Shown piece by piece: positions 1-8,271 of a stretch of DNA of 64,000 nt. The notes beneath the pieces are model-generated. The model made no database searches. It was not told the DNA's origin and saw only the letters and a program-made list of their open reading frames with translations. This DNA is from JASGTU01 sp963821815 (GTDB lineage: Bacteria; Chloroflexota; Anaerolineae; Caldilineales; Caldilineaceae), in contig CAWGFG010000006.1 of the NCBI GenBank assembly GCA_963821815.1, positions 1,488,001 to 1,552,000 on the forward strand, given 5' to 3'. Made by a program: the position numbers and the translations under genes. Numbering within the stretch: the first letter of the stretch is position 1; each line of letters starts with the position of its first letter.

Positions 1-250
1 CTAGATATTGCGGCATGGCATGCTGCCCACGCGCAAACGGCACTAAGGATCGGTTTGGGAGTTCGCCAGTGCCATAAATTCCGTATGGGCGAAATAGTAG
101 CTGATTTCGAACGCTCCTGCTACAATACGTCTCGATAAATCGAATTGCCGTGGTTACGGTCGTATACGCCAAGGATGTCTATCCGACCGCTTAGTGATAG
201 ATGGCGGACAGTCTTAGCAGCCCATCCGGGAAAGACGGAACGACAAACGT
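1..250. other. Leader region upstream of purL
   Basis: No convincing gene is visible here. In frame 1 an open stretch from the left edge stops at 136-138 (45 codons), so the tail of a truncated upstream gene cannot be excluded, but nothing in it is recognisable. A TACAAT hexamer at 121-126 could be the -10 element of the purine operon promoter, although no good -35 lies 16-18 bp upstream. A GGGAAAG stretch shortly before the ATG at 251 may be the ribosome binding site. Confidence 0.3.
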
Positions 251-690
251 ATGGCCATTCGAATCGAAGTCAGCGGTCCTCATGGCGCTCGTTCACGAGC
301 GGTCATCAGCGGGGCAAAGCAACTCGGTGTCGACAGTATCGCCGATTGCTCGATTGCCCGACTCTTCTTTTTATCCCGCGACTATACGGAATCCCAAGTC
401 AACGCAATCTGCTCGACGCTGCTCGTCGATCCGGTCATGGAGCGTGCCGCATGGCGCATCCTAATCGATGGCGATCAGTGCTACGAAAACAGCTCTTCAA
501 CTGCAGATGGTAACGTCATCATCGAGGTCGCTGTCCGACCCGGCGTTACGGATATTACCGCTCGTGAGTTGGCCAAAGGCATCGTAGAGAGCGGGTTACC
601 CGGCTGCGACGTGGTCACCGCGGCACGATACGAGATTACCGGACTGCAGAACTTGGCCGACCAGCACCTTCTCAGCGCGCAAGCTGCTCT
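251..690 (+). pseudogene. purL: PurL N-terminal (PurS-like) part, separated from purL by a frameshift
   Basis: This is the first part of the FGAM synthase gene: about 143 residues containing two PurS-like segments (one starting MAIRIEVSGPHG, a second around VIIEVAVRPGVTD) that normally precede the PurL catalytic body in the fused Chloroflexota/deltaproteobacterial type. The reading frame runs on to a stop at 1103-1105, but after about position 680 the protein no longer looks like PurL. Homology continues in the next frame with LLCNETVEQYTVGELLP. A single extra base, or two missing bases, between about 670 and 690 explains this. The boundary is given as an approximate end of meaningful coding. 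It is probably a sequencing or assembly indel, because the rest of the operon is intact. Confidence 0.7.
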
Positions 691-725
691 GCAACGAGAC
701 CGTCGAACAGTATACTGTCGGCGAA

Positions 726-3134
726 TTGCTTCCGCAGTTCGGTGTCACGGCTACAGCCAGCGACCGCGTGGAGACTATTCCGCTGAATGGCCTATCGGAA
801 GACGAATTGGTGCGCCTCAGTCGGGAGCGGCTGCTCTATTTGGATGCAGCGGAAATGCGCGTCATACAGGAGTTTTTTGGCCAGATGCAACGCGATCCAA
901 CCGACGTCGAGCTGGAAACTCTAGCCCAGACCTGGTCCGAGCACTGTGTGCACAAGACCTTTCGCGCCGACATCGATTTCACTTGGCGCAACACCGATGG
1001 TTCCATCAAGGAACAGACATCCATATCAGGTTTGCTGCGACAGTACATTCGTGCTGCTACCGAAGCCGTCAAACCGCCTTGGTTACGCTCGGCTTTTGTG
1101 GATGACGCAGGCATCATCGAGTTCGACGACACCCACGATATTGCGTTCAAAGTAGAGACGCACAACCACCCTTCTGCACTGGAGCCGTTCGGCGGAGCCA
1201 ACACGGGCACTGGCGGCGTTGTGCGCGATATCCTCGGCGTGTCCGCCCGTCCCATCGCCACCACGGACGTGCTCTGTTTCGGTCCGCAGGACTTCCCCAA
1301 CGATGAGCTTCCCAATGGTCTGCTGCATCCAACACGGATCGCCAGCGGCGTCGTGGCGGGCATCGCAGACTACGGCAACAAGTTGGGACTTCCAACGTCG
1401 AACGGAGCTGTCTTTTATGACGAAGGCTACCTCGGCAATCCGCTCGTATTTTGCGGTTGTGCCGGCATTCTGCCCAAGGATAGCCACAGGACCGAAGCAC
1501 AGGTCGGCGACCTGGTTGTCGTCGTAGGTGGTCGCACAGGGCGTGACGGATTGCATGGAGCCACGTTCTCTTCGGCAGAATTGACGCATGAGACGGCTGA
1601 AGAGGCAGGCAGCGCGGTCCAAATCGGTGACCCCATCATGGAAAAGGGACTGATTGAGCTGGTCGAAGCTGCGCGCGATAGTCAACTATACACTGCGATC
1701 ACAGACTGCGGCGCCGGCGGGCTCTCGTCTGCTGTTGGCGAGATGGGCAGCGTGATCGGCGTGGATGTGGAACTGCAGGATGTGCTGCTAAAGTATCCCG
1801 GACTGGTGCCGTGGGAAATTTGGCTGTCCGAGGCGCAGGAGCGCATGGTGCTGGCGGTGGCACCGGAACGCCTGAAGGAGTTGCAGGATCTGGCTGATTT
1901 GTGGGATGTTCCGCTCTCCGTGTTGGGAACTTTCACGGGCGACGCGAAACTCGTCGTCCGCTACGGCGGCAAAGTCGTGGCAGACCTGACAATGTCCTTC
2001 CTGCACGACGGTATTCCGCGGCGCCATCTCATTGCTGAATACGCTGAGCCTGCAAACGTAACGCCTTCCTATACGGATGTGGATGCGACGGTAATGTTGC
2101 ATCGCATGTTGGCGCATCCCAATATTTCGAGTAAAGAAGAGATCGTTCGTCGCTATGATCACGAAGTGCGCGGCGGCACTATTGTACGACCGTTAACGGG
2201 ACCGCACATGGACGGTCCGAGCGATGCCGCTGTGCTCAAGCCGCTTGGCACGTGGCGACACAATAAAGCAATGTCCATCAGCGCAGGTGTCAATCCCATT
2301 CTGGGCCAGCATGATCCATACTCTATGGCTGTCAGCGCGGTAGACGAGGCCGTGCGCAATGCTGTGGCGGTCGGCGCAGACCCGGAACGGGTAGCGATTC
2401 TAGACAATTTCTGCTGGGGCAACCCGAGCATGCCGGACCGACTTGGAACGCTGGTGCGAGCGTGCCAGGGATGCTACGATGCTGCGGTAGCGTACGGTAC
2501 ACCTTTCATCTCTGGCAAGGATAGTCTGAATAACGAGTACAACGGCACAGCCATTCCCGGAACGTTGCTCATTTCAGCTATCGCCATCGTGCAGGACATC
2601 AACCGCTGCGTAACGTCGGATTTGAAAGCCGAAGGCAATGCGCTGTACGTTGTTGGCGATACCAAGGCAGAACTAGGCGGCTCCTTACTGCACAAACTGC
2701 TGGAGCTCGAGGGAGGGGTTGCACCGTCCATGCCCATAGCGCCCTTAGAACGATATCGAGCGCTCCACGCTGCCATGATGCTGGGACTGGTAGAATCTTG
2801 CCATGACTGCAGCGAAGGCGGGCTGGCGGTCGCACTGGCAGAGATGGCGATTGGTGGGCGTCTAGGCGTTTCAGTTACTTTGGAGAGTGCCACACTTTCC
2901 GATAGTGAGGCGCTTTTTTCCGAGAGCAACGGTCTGCTAGTTGTTGAAGTGAAACCTGAAAACGAATCCGAATTTATGACTATGATGGCGGATGTTCCAT
3001 GCCAGCGTATTGGTACGGTGAGCGGGGATATGGACGTAACTATTGCGGTTAACGGACAAAGCGCCGTTTCTACCCAGGTCGCAGAGTTGGTCAGTTCCTG
3101 GAAAACGCCGCCTATGGGCAAGCCGGCGGACTAG
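726..3134 (+). CDS. purL: Phosphoribosylformylglycinamidine synthase, catalytic part (PurL)
   Basis: Catalyses the ATP-dependent conversion of FGAR to FGAM with ammonia supplied by PurQ, step four of de novo purine synthesis in the cytoplasm. The AIRS-type ATP-binding and C-terminal domains are duplicated as expected. Visible motifs are WSEHCVHKTF near residue 73, HNHPSALEPFGGANTG near residue 143, FISGKDSLNN and HDCSEGGLAVAL. The 726 start is a TTG inside conserved sequence (GELLPQFG), so it is not a natural start: coding homology extends upstream to about 681, and the true N-terminus is the fragment at 251-690 in another frame. Together the two parts would make a protein of about 960 residues. 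purQ follows after about 50 bp. Confidence 0.93.
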   Translation: MLPQFGVTATASDRVETIPLNGLSEDELVRLSRERLLYLDAAEMRVIQEFFGQMQRDPTDVELETLAQTWSEHCVHKTFRADIDFTWRNTDGSIKEQTSISGLLRQYIRAATEAVKPPWLRSAFVDDAGIIEFDDTHDIAFKVETHNHPSALEPFGGANTGTGGVVRDILGVSARPIATTDVLCFGPQDFPNDELPNGLLHPTRIASGVVAGIADYGNKLGLPTSNGAVFYDEGYLGNPLVFCGCAGILPKDSHRTEAQVGDLVVVVGGRTGRDGLHGATFSSAELTHETAEEAGSAVQIGDPIMEKGLIELVEAARDSQLYTAITDCGAGGLSSAVGEMGSVIGVDVELQDVLLKYPGLVPWEIWLSEAQERMVLAVAPERLKELQDLADLWDVPLSVLGTFTGDAKLVVRYGGKVVADLTMSFLHDGIPRRHLIAEYAEPANVTPSYTDVDATVMLHRMLAHPNISSKEEIVRRYDHEVRGGTIVRPLTGPHMDGPSDAAVLKPLGTWRHNKAMSISAGVNPILGQHDPYSMAVSAVDEAVRNAVAVGADPERVAILDNFCWGNPSMPDRLGTLVRACQGCYDAAVAYGTPFISGKDSLNNEYNGTAIPGTLLISAIAIVQDINRCVTSDLKAEGNALYVVGDTKAELGGSLLHKLLELEGGVAPSMPIAPLERYRALHAAMMLGLVESCHDCSEGGLAVALAEMAIGGRLGVSVTLESATLSDSEALFSESNGLLVVEVKPENESEFMTMMADVPCQRIGTVSGDMDVTIAVNGQSAVSTQVAELVSSWKTPPMGKPAD

Positions 3135-3182
3135 CGGTTGTCGGATCTCGAGCATAAGGTACATGCGAAGCTTAAAGGGTTC

Positions 3183-3980
3183 ATGAAACCATCGATTCTG
3201 ATTCTGCATGCGTGGGGCGCCAACCGCGACGAAGAAACTGTGCGTGCCTGTGAGCTAGCCGGCGGGCACGCAGAAATCGTGCACATCAACCGGCTGCGTG
3301 CTAGCGAACGGCGAATGCGCGAATATGATATGTTGATTCTGCCGGGCGGCTTTTCCTACGGCGACGCGCTGGGTGCGGGTGTGCGATGGGCACTGGATTT
3401 GCACGTCTACTTGCAGGATCAGCTACTGGAGTTCGCCAACAGCGGCAAACCGGTTCTCGGCATCTGCAACGGGTTTCAGGCGCTGGTCAAAGCAGGCCTG
3501 TTACCCGGTAGACTGGTTTCAGACACGTCAAAGCGGAAGCTCGACGAATTGCCGATCAAGCGCAATGTCACACTAGGCGAAAACGCAAACGGCCAGTTCG
3601 AATGTCGATGGGTTACCCTGTTACCCAATTCAACTGCAGCAGCCCCCTTTGTGCGTGAGATTGCCGAGCCCATCTTCTGTCCCGTTGCCCACGGTGAAGG
3701 CAGGTTCCGGGTTTCGAACGAGACAACGTTGAAAGTGCTGGATGATAGCGGATGTATTGCGTTCCAATATGGCAGACCAGACTTTTCTCTGGCTGACGGC
3801 GAATATCCCTACAATCCTAACGGATCGGTGGCTGATATTGCAGGCATTTGCAACCCGGCCGGGAATGTGGTTGGCTTGATGCCCCACCCTGAAGACCACA
3901 TCGTCGATATACAGAGCCCGATAGGCGCATCTGGAAACCTAGGCTTGCAGCTATTCACAGCCATGATAGGCAGCATATAG
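3183..3980 (+). CDS. purQ: FGAM synthase glutaminase subunit PurQ
   Basis: Class I glutamine amidotransferase, 265 residues, which hydrolyses glutamine and channels ammonia to PurL. The nucleophile elbow is VLGICNGFQAL (Cys) and the N-terminal sheet carries LPGGFSYGDALGAG. The catalytic His/Glu region is the C-terminal LMPHPEDHI. The ATG at 3183 is preferred because an AAAGGG ribosome binding site ends just before it and the family begins with this KPSILIL strand; an in-frame TTG at 3138 would add 15 unconserved residues. The gene lies between purL and purC, and purC starts two bases after its stop, implying translational coupling. Confidence 0.93.
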   Translation: MKPSILILHAWGANRDEETVRACELAGGHAEIVHINRLRASERRMREYDMLILPGGFSYGDALGAGVRWALDLHVYLQDQLLEFANSGKPVLGICNGFQALVKAGLLPGRLVSDTSKRKLDELPIKRNVTLGENANGQFECRWVTLLPNSTAAAPFVREIAEPIFCPVAHGEGRFRVSNETTLKVLDDSGCIAFQYGRPDFSLADGEYPYNPNGSVADIAGICNPAGNVVGLMPHPEDHIVDIQSPIGASGNLGLQLFTAMIGSI

Positions 3981-3982
3981 AG

Positions 3983-4975
3983 ATGATTAGCAAAGAAGAT
4001 ATTCGCAACAGCCTGCCCTATGCATTGGATAGCGTCGAGCTCGATACAAAGCAGATTCAGGGGTTGCGGAAGGTCGCCAGTGGCAAAGTACGCGAGATAT
4101 ATCAATATCACGATGAACTGGTGCTGGTGACGACGGACCGATTATCCGCCTTTGACCGCATCCTAGGACTGGTGCCGGTAAAAGGTCAAGTGCTGACCCA
4201 GCTATCTGCGTTTTGGTTTGAGCAGAGCAGCGACATCGTCGCCAATCATCTGATCGATCTACCGGACGAGAACGTCAGCGTTGTGCGTAGGTGCGTCCCG
4301 TTGCCGGTGGAAGTAATCGTACGCGGGTACATAACCGGCGTCACGACCACGGCGCTCTGGTATCGCTACGAACAGGGCGAGCGAACCATCTACGGACTCG
4401 GCTTTCCCGACGGCTTGCAGAAGAACGACGCCTTGCCGGAGCCGGTCATCACGCCGACCACAAAGGCCTGCGATGGCGGGCATGACATGCGGCTCACCAG
4501 TGACGAGGTCGTTGCGAGCGGTCTGGTGGAGTCTGCGCTGTGGGATGAAGTCCGCAATGCCGCAATTGGATTGTTCACGCGCGGCGAGGAGATCGCACGG
4601 CGTGCTGGATTGATTTTGGTGGATACAAAGTATGAATTTGGACTGGATTCGAGTGGTAAGCTATGCCTGATCGATGAAGTGCACACACCAGATTCCAGCC
4701 GCTACTGGAAGCTGGATACTTATGAAGCGCGCAAGCTGGCAGGGGATGAGCCGGAGAACTTCGACAAGGAGTTCGTACGTCTCCACTACGCAGCCCAGGG
4801 ATACCGCGGCGAAGGCGATCCGGCGCCGTTGCCGGATGATTTGTCGGTTGAAGCTTCACGCCGCTATATGACGATCTACGAAATGCTCACGCAGCGAGAA
4901 TTTGTGCCGGGTGAATATCCGGCACAACCGCGCATCCAGCGCAATCTTGTCACGTGGGCGCAGAGCCAGCAATAG
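3983..4975 (+). CDS. purC: SAICAR synthetase PurC
   Basis: Phosphoribosylaminoimidazole-succinocarboxamide synthase, 330 residues, joins CAIR and aspartate using ATP. The signature region VTTDRLSAFDRIL lies near residue 50 and the second conserved block IDEVHTPDSSRYW near residue 230. It is longer than the roughly 240-residue enterobacterial enzyme and resembles the longer form seen in yeast and many Chloroflexota. The ATG sits two bases after the purQ stop. A ribosome binding site may lie within the end of purQ. purE follows after 12 bp. Confidence 0.94.
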   Translation: MISKEDIRNSLPYALDSVELDTKQIQGLRKVASGKVREIYQYHDELVLVTTDRLSAFDRILGLVPVKGQVLTQLSAFWFEQSSDIVANHLIDLPDENVSVVRRCVPLPVEVIVRGYITGVTTTALWYRYEQGERTIYGLGFPDGLQKNDALPEPVITPTTKACDGGHDMRLTSDEVVASGLVESALWDEVRNAAIGLFTRGEEIARRAGLILVDTKYEFGLDSSGKLCLIDEVHTPDSSRYWKLDTYEARKLAGDEPENFDKEFVRLHYAAQGYRGEGDPAPLPDDLSVEASRRYMTIYEMLTQREFVPGEYPAQPRIQRNLVTWAQSQQ

Positions 4976-4987
4976 GATAAAGTAGCT

Positions 4988-5497
4988 ATGTCGCAGACAG
5001 AATACGCACCTTTGGTGGGCGTCATCATGGGCAGCCGATCGGACTGGGAGACCATGAAGAACAGCGCGTTAACACTGGAAGAATTCGGTGTGCCATGTGA
5101 GATAAAGATCGTATCTGCCCATCGTACGCCAGACTGGATGATGGAATATGCGCATTCCGCTGCGGAACGAGGTCTCGAAGTCATCATTGCCGGAGCGGGC
5201 GGCGCAGCGCATTTGCCAGGCATGGTTGCGGGGAACACGCTATTGCCCGTCATCGGCGTACCCATCCAGAGCCGCGCACTGAACGGCATGGACTCGCTGC
5301 TGTCCATCGTACAGATGCCAGCCGGCGTGCCAGTAGCCACGATGGCCATCGGGCGAGCCGGCGCTGTGAATGCCGCCTTGTGCGCGGTCTCTATCTTAGG
5401 CAATAGCCGACCCGAGTATCGTACGAAGCTTGCTGGCTATCGCGCCACACGATCCGAAGAAGTGCTGAATGAAACTCTTTCGCTTGAAGACGAGTAA
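4988..5497 (+). CDS. purE: N5-CAIR mutase PurE
   Basis: Class I PurE, 169 residues, which rearranges N5-carboxyaminoimidazole ribonucleotide to CAIR. Key motifs are MGSRSDWETM near residue 14, SAHRTPDWM near residue 43 with the catalytic His, and AGGAAHLPGM near residue 75. PurE and PurK work in sequence, and purK follows 25 bp downstream, which matches the class I (PurK-dependent) assignment. An AGGAT-like ribosome binding site lies ahead of the ATG. Confidence 0.95.
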   Translation: MSQTEYAPLVGVIMGSRSDWETMKNSALTLEEFGVPCEIKIVSAHRTPDWMMEYAHSAAERGLEVIIAGAGGAAHLPGMVAGNTLLPVIGVPIQSRALNGMDSLLSIVQMPAGVPVATMAIGRAGAVNAALCAVSILGNSRPEYRTKLAGYRATRSEEVLNETLSLEDE

Positions 5498-5522
5498 CTG
5501 GAGATAGCGGATCGCACAAATT

Positions 5523-6662
5523 ATGGGCGTCCCCATACTGCCAGGATCGACCATCGGAATATTCGGTAGCGGTCAGCTCGGTCGAATGATGACCATGGCG
5601 GCAAAACGCATGGGCTACCGTGTTCACACCTACTCTCCAGAAGCTGACAGCCCGACCGGGCAAGTCGCCGATTTAGAAATCGTCGGCGATTACGATGACG
5701 CTAACGCCGTCGCCTCATTTATCCGCAATACCGATGTCGTCACATTTGAATTCGAAAATATCGATGCCTCGGTTGCCGATATCGCAACTGAGCTGGGTAT
5801 CCCGGTGCACCCTAGCGGGTACGTACTGTACACGGCACAGAACCGTATTCGTGAGAAGAGCACATTGCGGGATGCCGGCCTTCCTGTGACGCCATTTGTG
5901 GCAATTCGTGAAGCTGCAGATTTGACGAAAGCCGGTGCGGAACTTGGCTTTCCAATTGTGCTAAAGACCGCCTCTTCGGGGTATGATGGTAAGGGCCAAT
6001 CGATCCTCCGTGACAGCCGCGAACTCAGCGCGCGTTGGGACGAGATGGAACGCGGACCTGCGGTTGCAGAGCAGTTTATCGACTACCTGAAAGAGGTATC
6101 CGTCGTCGCGACCAGGAGCAGCACCGGAGAGTATTCGGACTTCGGTGTCATGGAAAACAACCATCGAAATCACATCTTGGATCAGTCCATCGCACCGGCG
6201 CATATCTCGCACAATGCTTGCAATAAGGGAAGAGAATTGACGAGGACTGTGCTGGAGACGTTGGACGTGGTGGGTACGCTCTGCGTCGAGTACTTTCTCT
6301 CGGATGTGAGCGCGCTGTTGATAAACGAGATTGCGCCGCGACCGCACAATTCGGGTCATTTGACCATCGAAGCCGCGGTCACGAGTCAATTTGAGCAGCA
6401 TGTGCGGGCAATTTGCGGGCTGCCGCTGGGGAGCACTGAACAGAATCAGCCGGCGGTCATGGTGAACGTGCTGGGCGACTTATGGGCAGATGGAGAACCA
6501 GATTGGGCCGCTGCACTAGGTCATAAAAATGTGAAGCTGCACCTTTACGGCAAGCGTGAAGCGCGACCGGGACGCAAGATGGGTCATTTCACAGTACTGG
6601 CTAAGGACCGGGAGACTGCGTTGAAGCAAGCGTTGGAAGCTCGAAATGCGCTGCGTTATTGA
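5523..6662 (+). CDS. purK: N5-CAIR synthetase PurK
   Basis: ATP-grasp enzyme of 379 residues that makes N5-CAIR from AIR, bicarbonate and ATP. The N-terminal preATP-grasp fold begins with GIFGSGQLGRMM near residue 13. The ATP-grasp body includes VLKTASSGYDGKGQ near residue 147 and NEIAPRPHNSGHLT near residue 265, the usual metal and substrate region. It completes the purE-purK pair. About 100 bp separate it from purF. Confidence 0.95.
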   Translation: MGVPILPGSTIGIFGSGQLGRMMTMAAKRMGYRVHTYSPEADSPTGQVADLEIVGDYDDANAVASFIRNTDVVTFEFENIDASVADIATELGIPVHPSGYVLYTAQNRIREKSTLRDAGLPVTPFVAIREAADLTKAGAELGFPIVLKTASSGYDGKGQSILRDSRELSARWDEMERGPAVAEQFIDYLKEVSVVATRSSTGEYSDFGVMENNHRNHILDQSIAPAHISHNACNKGRELTRTVLETLDVVGTLCVEYFLSDVSALLINEIAPRPHNSGHLTIEAAVTSQFEQHVRAICGLPLGSTEQNQPAVMVNVLGDLWADGEPDWAAALGHKNVKLHLYGKREARPGRKMGHFTVLAKDRETALKQALEARNALRY

Positions 6663-6669
6663 CATACTG

Positions 6670-6697
6670 TTGGATGTGAACGGAGTTGCAGTATAGG
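6670..6697 (+). promoter_or_regulatory. Possible internal promoter before purF
   Basis: TTGGAT at 6670-6675 and TATAGG at 6692-6697 are separated by 16 bp in the 101-bp gap between purK and purF. This resembles the TTGG-type -35 seen elsewhere in the window, but the -10 is weak and read-through from purK is equally likely. Confidence 0.25.
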
Positions 6698-6763
6698 ACG
6701 TTGATCGGATTGACGCAGTAGTCTGTGTGCGATTTGAAACTGGTTCGCTTTAGGGAGCGAGTG

Positions 6764-8185
6764 ATGTATCGACAAGACAAGCCAAAAGAGGAGTGCGGTG
6801 TATTCGGCATCTACGGGGAAGACAAGGATGCCGCTCGACGTACATTCTTTGCGCTATACGCACTGCAGCACCGAGGTCAAGAAGCAGCCGGAATCGTATC
6901 CTGTGACGGTCGCATGGCTCATGTACACAAGGGAATGGGACTCGTTTCGCAGGTATTCAACGAGGAGAATCTCTCATACCTGCACGGAAACATGGCCATC
7001 GGCCATACACGCTACTCCACCACCGGGTCCTCCAAGCTCCGTAACACCCAACCCTATGTCCTCGAAACCATCGACGGCCCGCTGGCAATCTCTCATAACG
7101 GCAACTTGATCAATGCTCCACAGCTCCGGCGAGAGTTGTTGGAGCGCGGCGTGGGTTTACAGACCTCCACCGACAGTGAGCTGATCATCCATTTGCTAGC
7201 CGGTTCAGGCGGACATGACTGGATGACGCGCATCAAGATCATGATGGCACGCGTGGAAGGAGCCTATACGCTGTCGATTCTGACACGCAACGGCATCTAC
7301 GGCGTGCGCGATCCCTGGGGCTTGCGTCCGCTGGCTGTAGGCAAATTGCACGACGGCTATGCCATTGCATCCGAGAGCTGTGCGTTCGGCACGATCGGAG
7401 CGGAGATGATCCGTGAACTGGAGCCGGGAGAAGTGGTGCGCATCGACGAGAGCGGTCTTCATTTTGCGCAAGGCGCGCCAAACCAGAAGCGTGCATTCTG
7501 CACATTTGAGCAGATATATTTTGCCCGACCGGACAGTGTGCTCAACAATGAACTCGTCCATCGCATTCGCCAGAACCTGGGGCGCGAACTAGCCGCGGAA
7601 TCGCCGGCGGAAGCCGACATCGTGATTCCGGTACCGGATTCGGGTACGCCGCACGCCATTGGCTACGCGCAAGCTAGCGGAATTCCCTACAGTGAAGGCC
7701 TCATCAAGAGCCGATACATCGGACGTACGTTTATCGAGCCCACCGATGATCTGCGCAAGATAGGCGTAGCCATGAAGTTCAATCCTCTTGTGCAAAATCT
7801 TCAGGGCAAGCGTGTCGTCATGGTGGACGATTCAATCGTACGCGGTAATACAGCTGGCCCGTTGGTAGCACTCCTTCGAGGCGCCGGCGCTTCGGAAGTC
7901 CATGTCCGTGTTGCGTGCCCCCCGATCAAATTCCCCTGTTTCATGGGCGTGGATATGGCAACACGGGAAGAGCTCATCGCGGCCAATCAGAGCGTCGATG
8001 AGATTCGCGAGCATATCGGCGCGGATTCATTGGCTTACATTTCTTTGTCCGCCATGATGCGGGCATTGAATGCAGAATATGGATACTGTAACGCCTGTTT
8101 TACAGGTGAATATCCATTCGTTACACAGTTGCCATTAATCGAGTTGCAGGTAAAAGAAAAATTCCCGCAGGTATGGGGAGATTAG
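6764..8185 (+). CDS. purF: Amidophosphoribosyltransferase PurF
   Basis: First committed enzyme of purine synthesis, forming 5-phosphoribosylamine from PRPP and glutamine; 473 residues. With the ATG at 6764 (AGGGAG ribosome binding site) the protein begins with ten residues followed by Cys11 in EECGVFGIYG. That matches the Bacillus-type enzyme, in which a short propeptide is removed to expose the catalytic N-terminal cysteine. The PRPP loop is VVMVDDSIVRGNT. Cysteines in FCTFEQIYFARP, FPCFMG and YCNACFTGEYP correspond to the four [4Fe-4S] ligands of the Bacillus-type enzyme, so an oxygen-sensitive cluster is expected. An in-frame earlier start at 6725 would place 13 unconserved residues before it. 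Confidence 0.95.
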   Translation: MYRQDKPKEECGVFGIYGEDKDAARRTFFALYALQHRGQEAAGIVSCDGRMAHVHKGMGLVSQVFNEENLSYLHGNMAIGHTRYSTTGSSKLRNTQPYVLETIDGPLAISHNGNLINAPQLRRELLERGVGLQTSTDSELIIHLLAGSGGHDWMTRIKIMMARVEGAYTLSILTRNGIYGVRDPWGLRPLAVGKLHDGYAIASESCAFGTIGAEMIRELEPGEVVRIDESGLHFAQGAPNQKRAFCTFEQIYFARPDSVLNNELVHRIRQNLGRELAAESPAEADIVIPVPDSGTPHAIGYAQASGIPYSEGLIKSRYIGRTFIEPTDDLRKIGVAMKFNPLVQNLQGKRVVMVDDSIVRGNTAGPLVALLRGAGASEVHVRVACPPIKFPCFMGVDMATREELIAANQSVDEIREHIGADSLAYISLSAMMRALNAEYGYCNACFTGEYPFVTQLPLIELQVKEKFPQVWGD

Positions 8186-8271
8186 CATGAAACATACCAT
8201 TTTACGGTAAAAGACCCGAAACGCTGAGGTAAACCTCGGTATGCATCAATTCATTAATTCTAGGAGATAGT

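Noticed and set aside
660..700. Programmed +1 frameshifting in purL
   Set aside because: No slippery codon, nearby in-frame stop or stimulatory structure of known type is visible; a base error is simpler. A similar check at 42980-43010 was also negative.
690..1105. Continuation of the 251 reading frame over purL as a separate gene
   Set aside because: After about 680 the translation is Arg/Cys/Ser-rich and unlike any family, while PurL homology continues in another frame; it is overrun after a frameshift.
1083..1685. 200-codon open frame opposite purL
   Set aside because: Antisense shadow of a well-supported gene, with no recognisable protein features.
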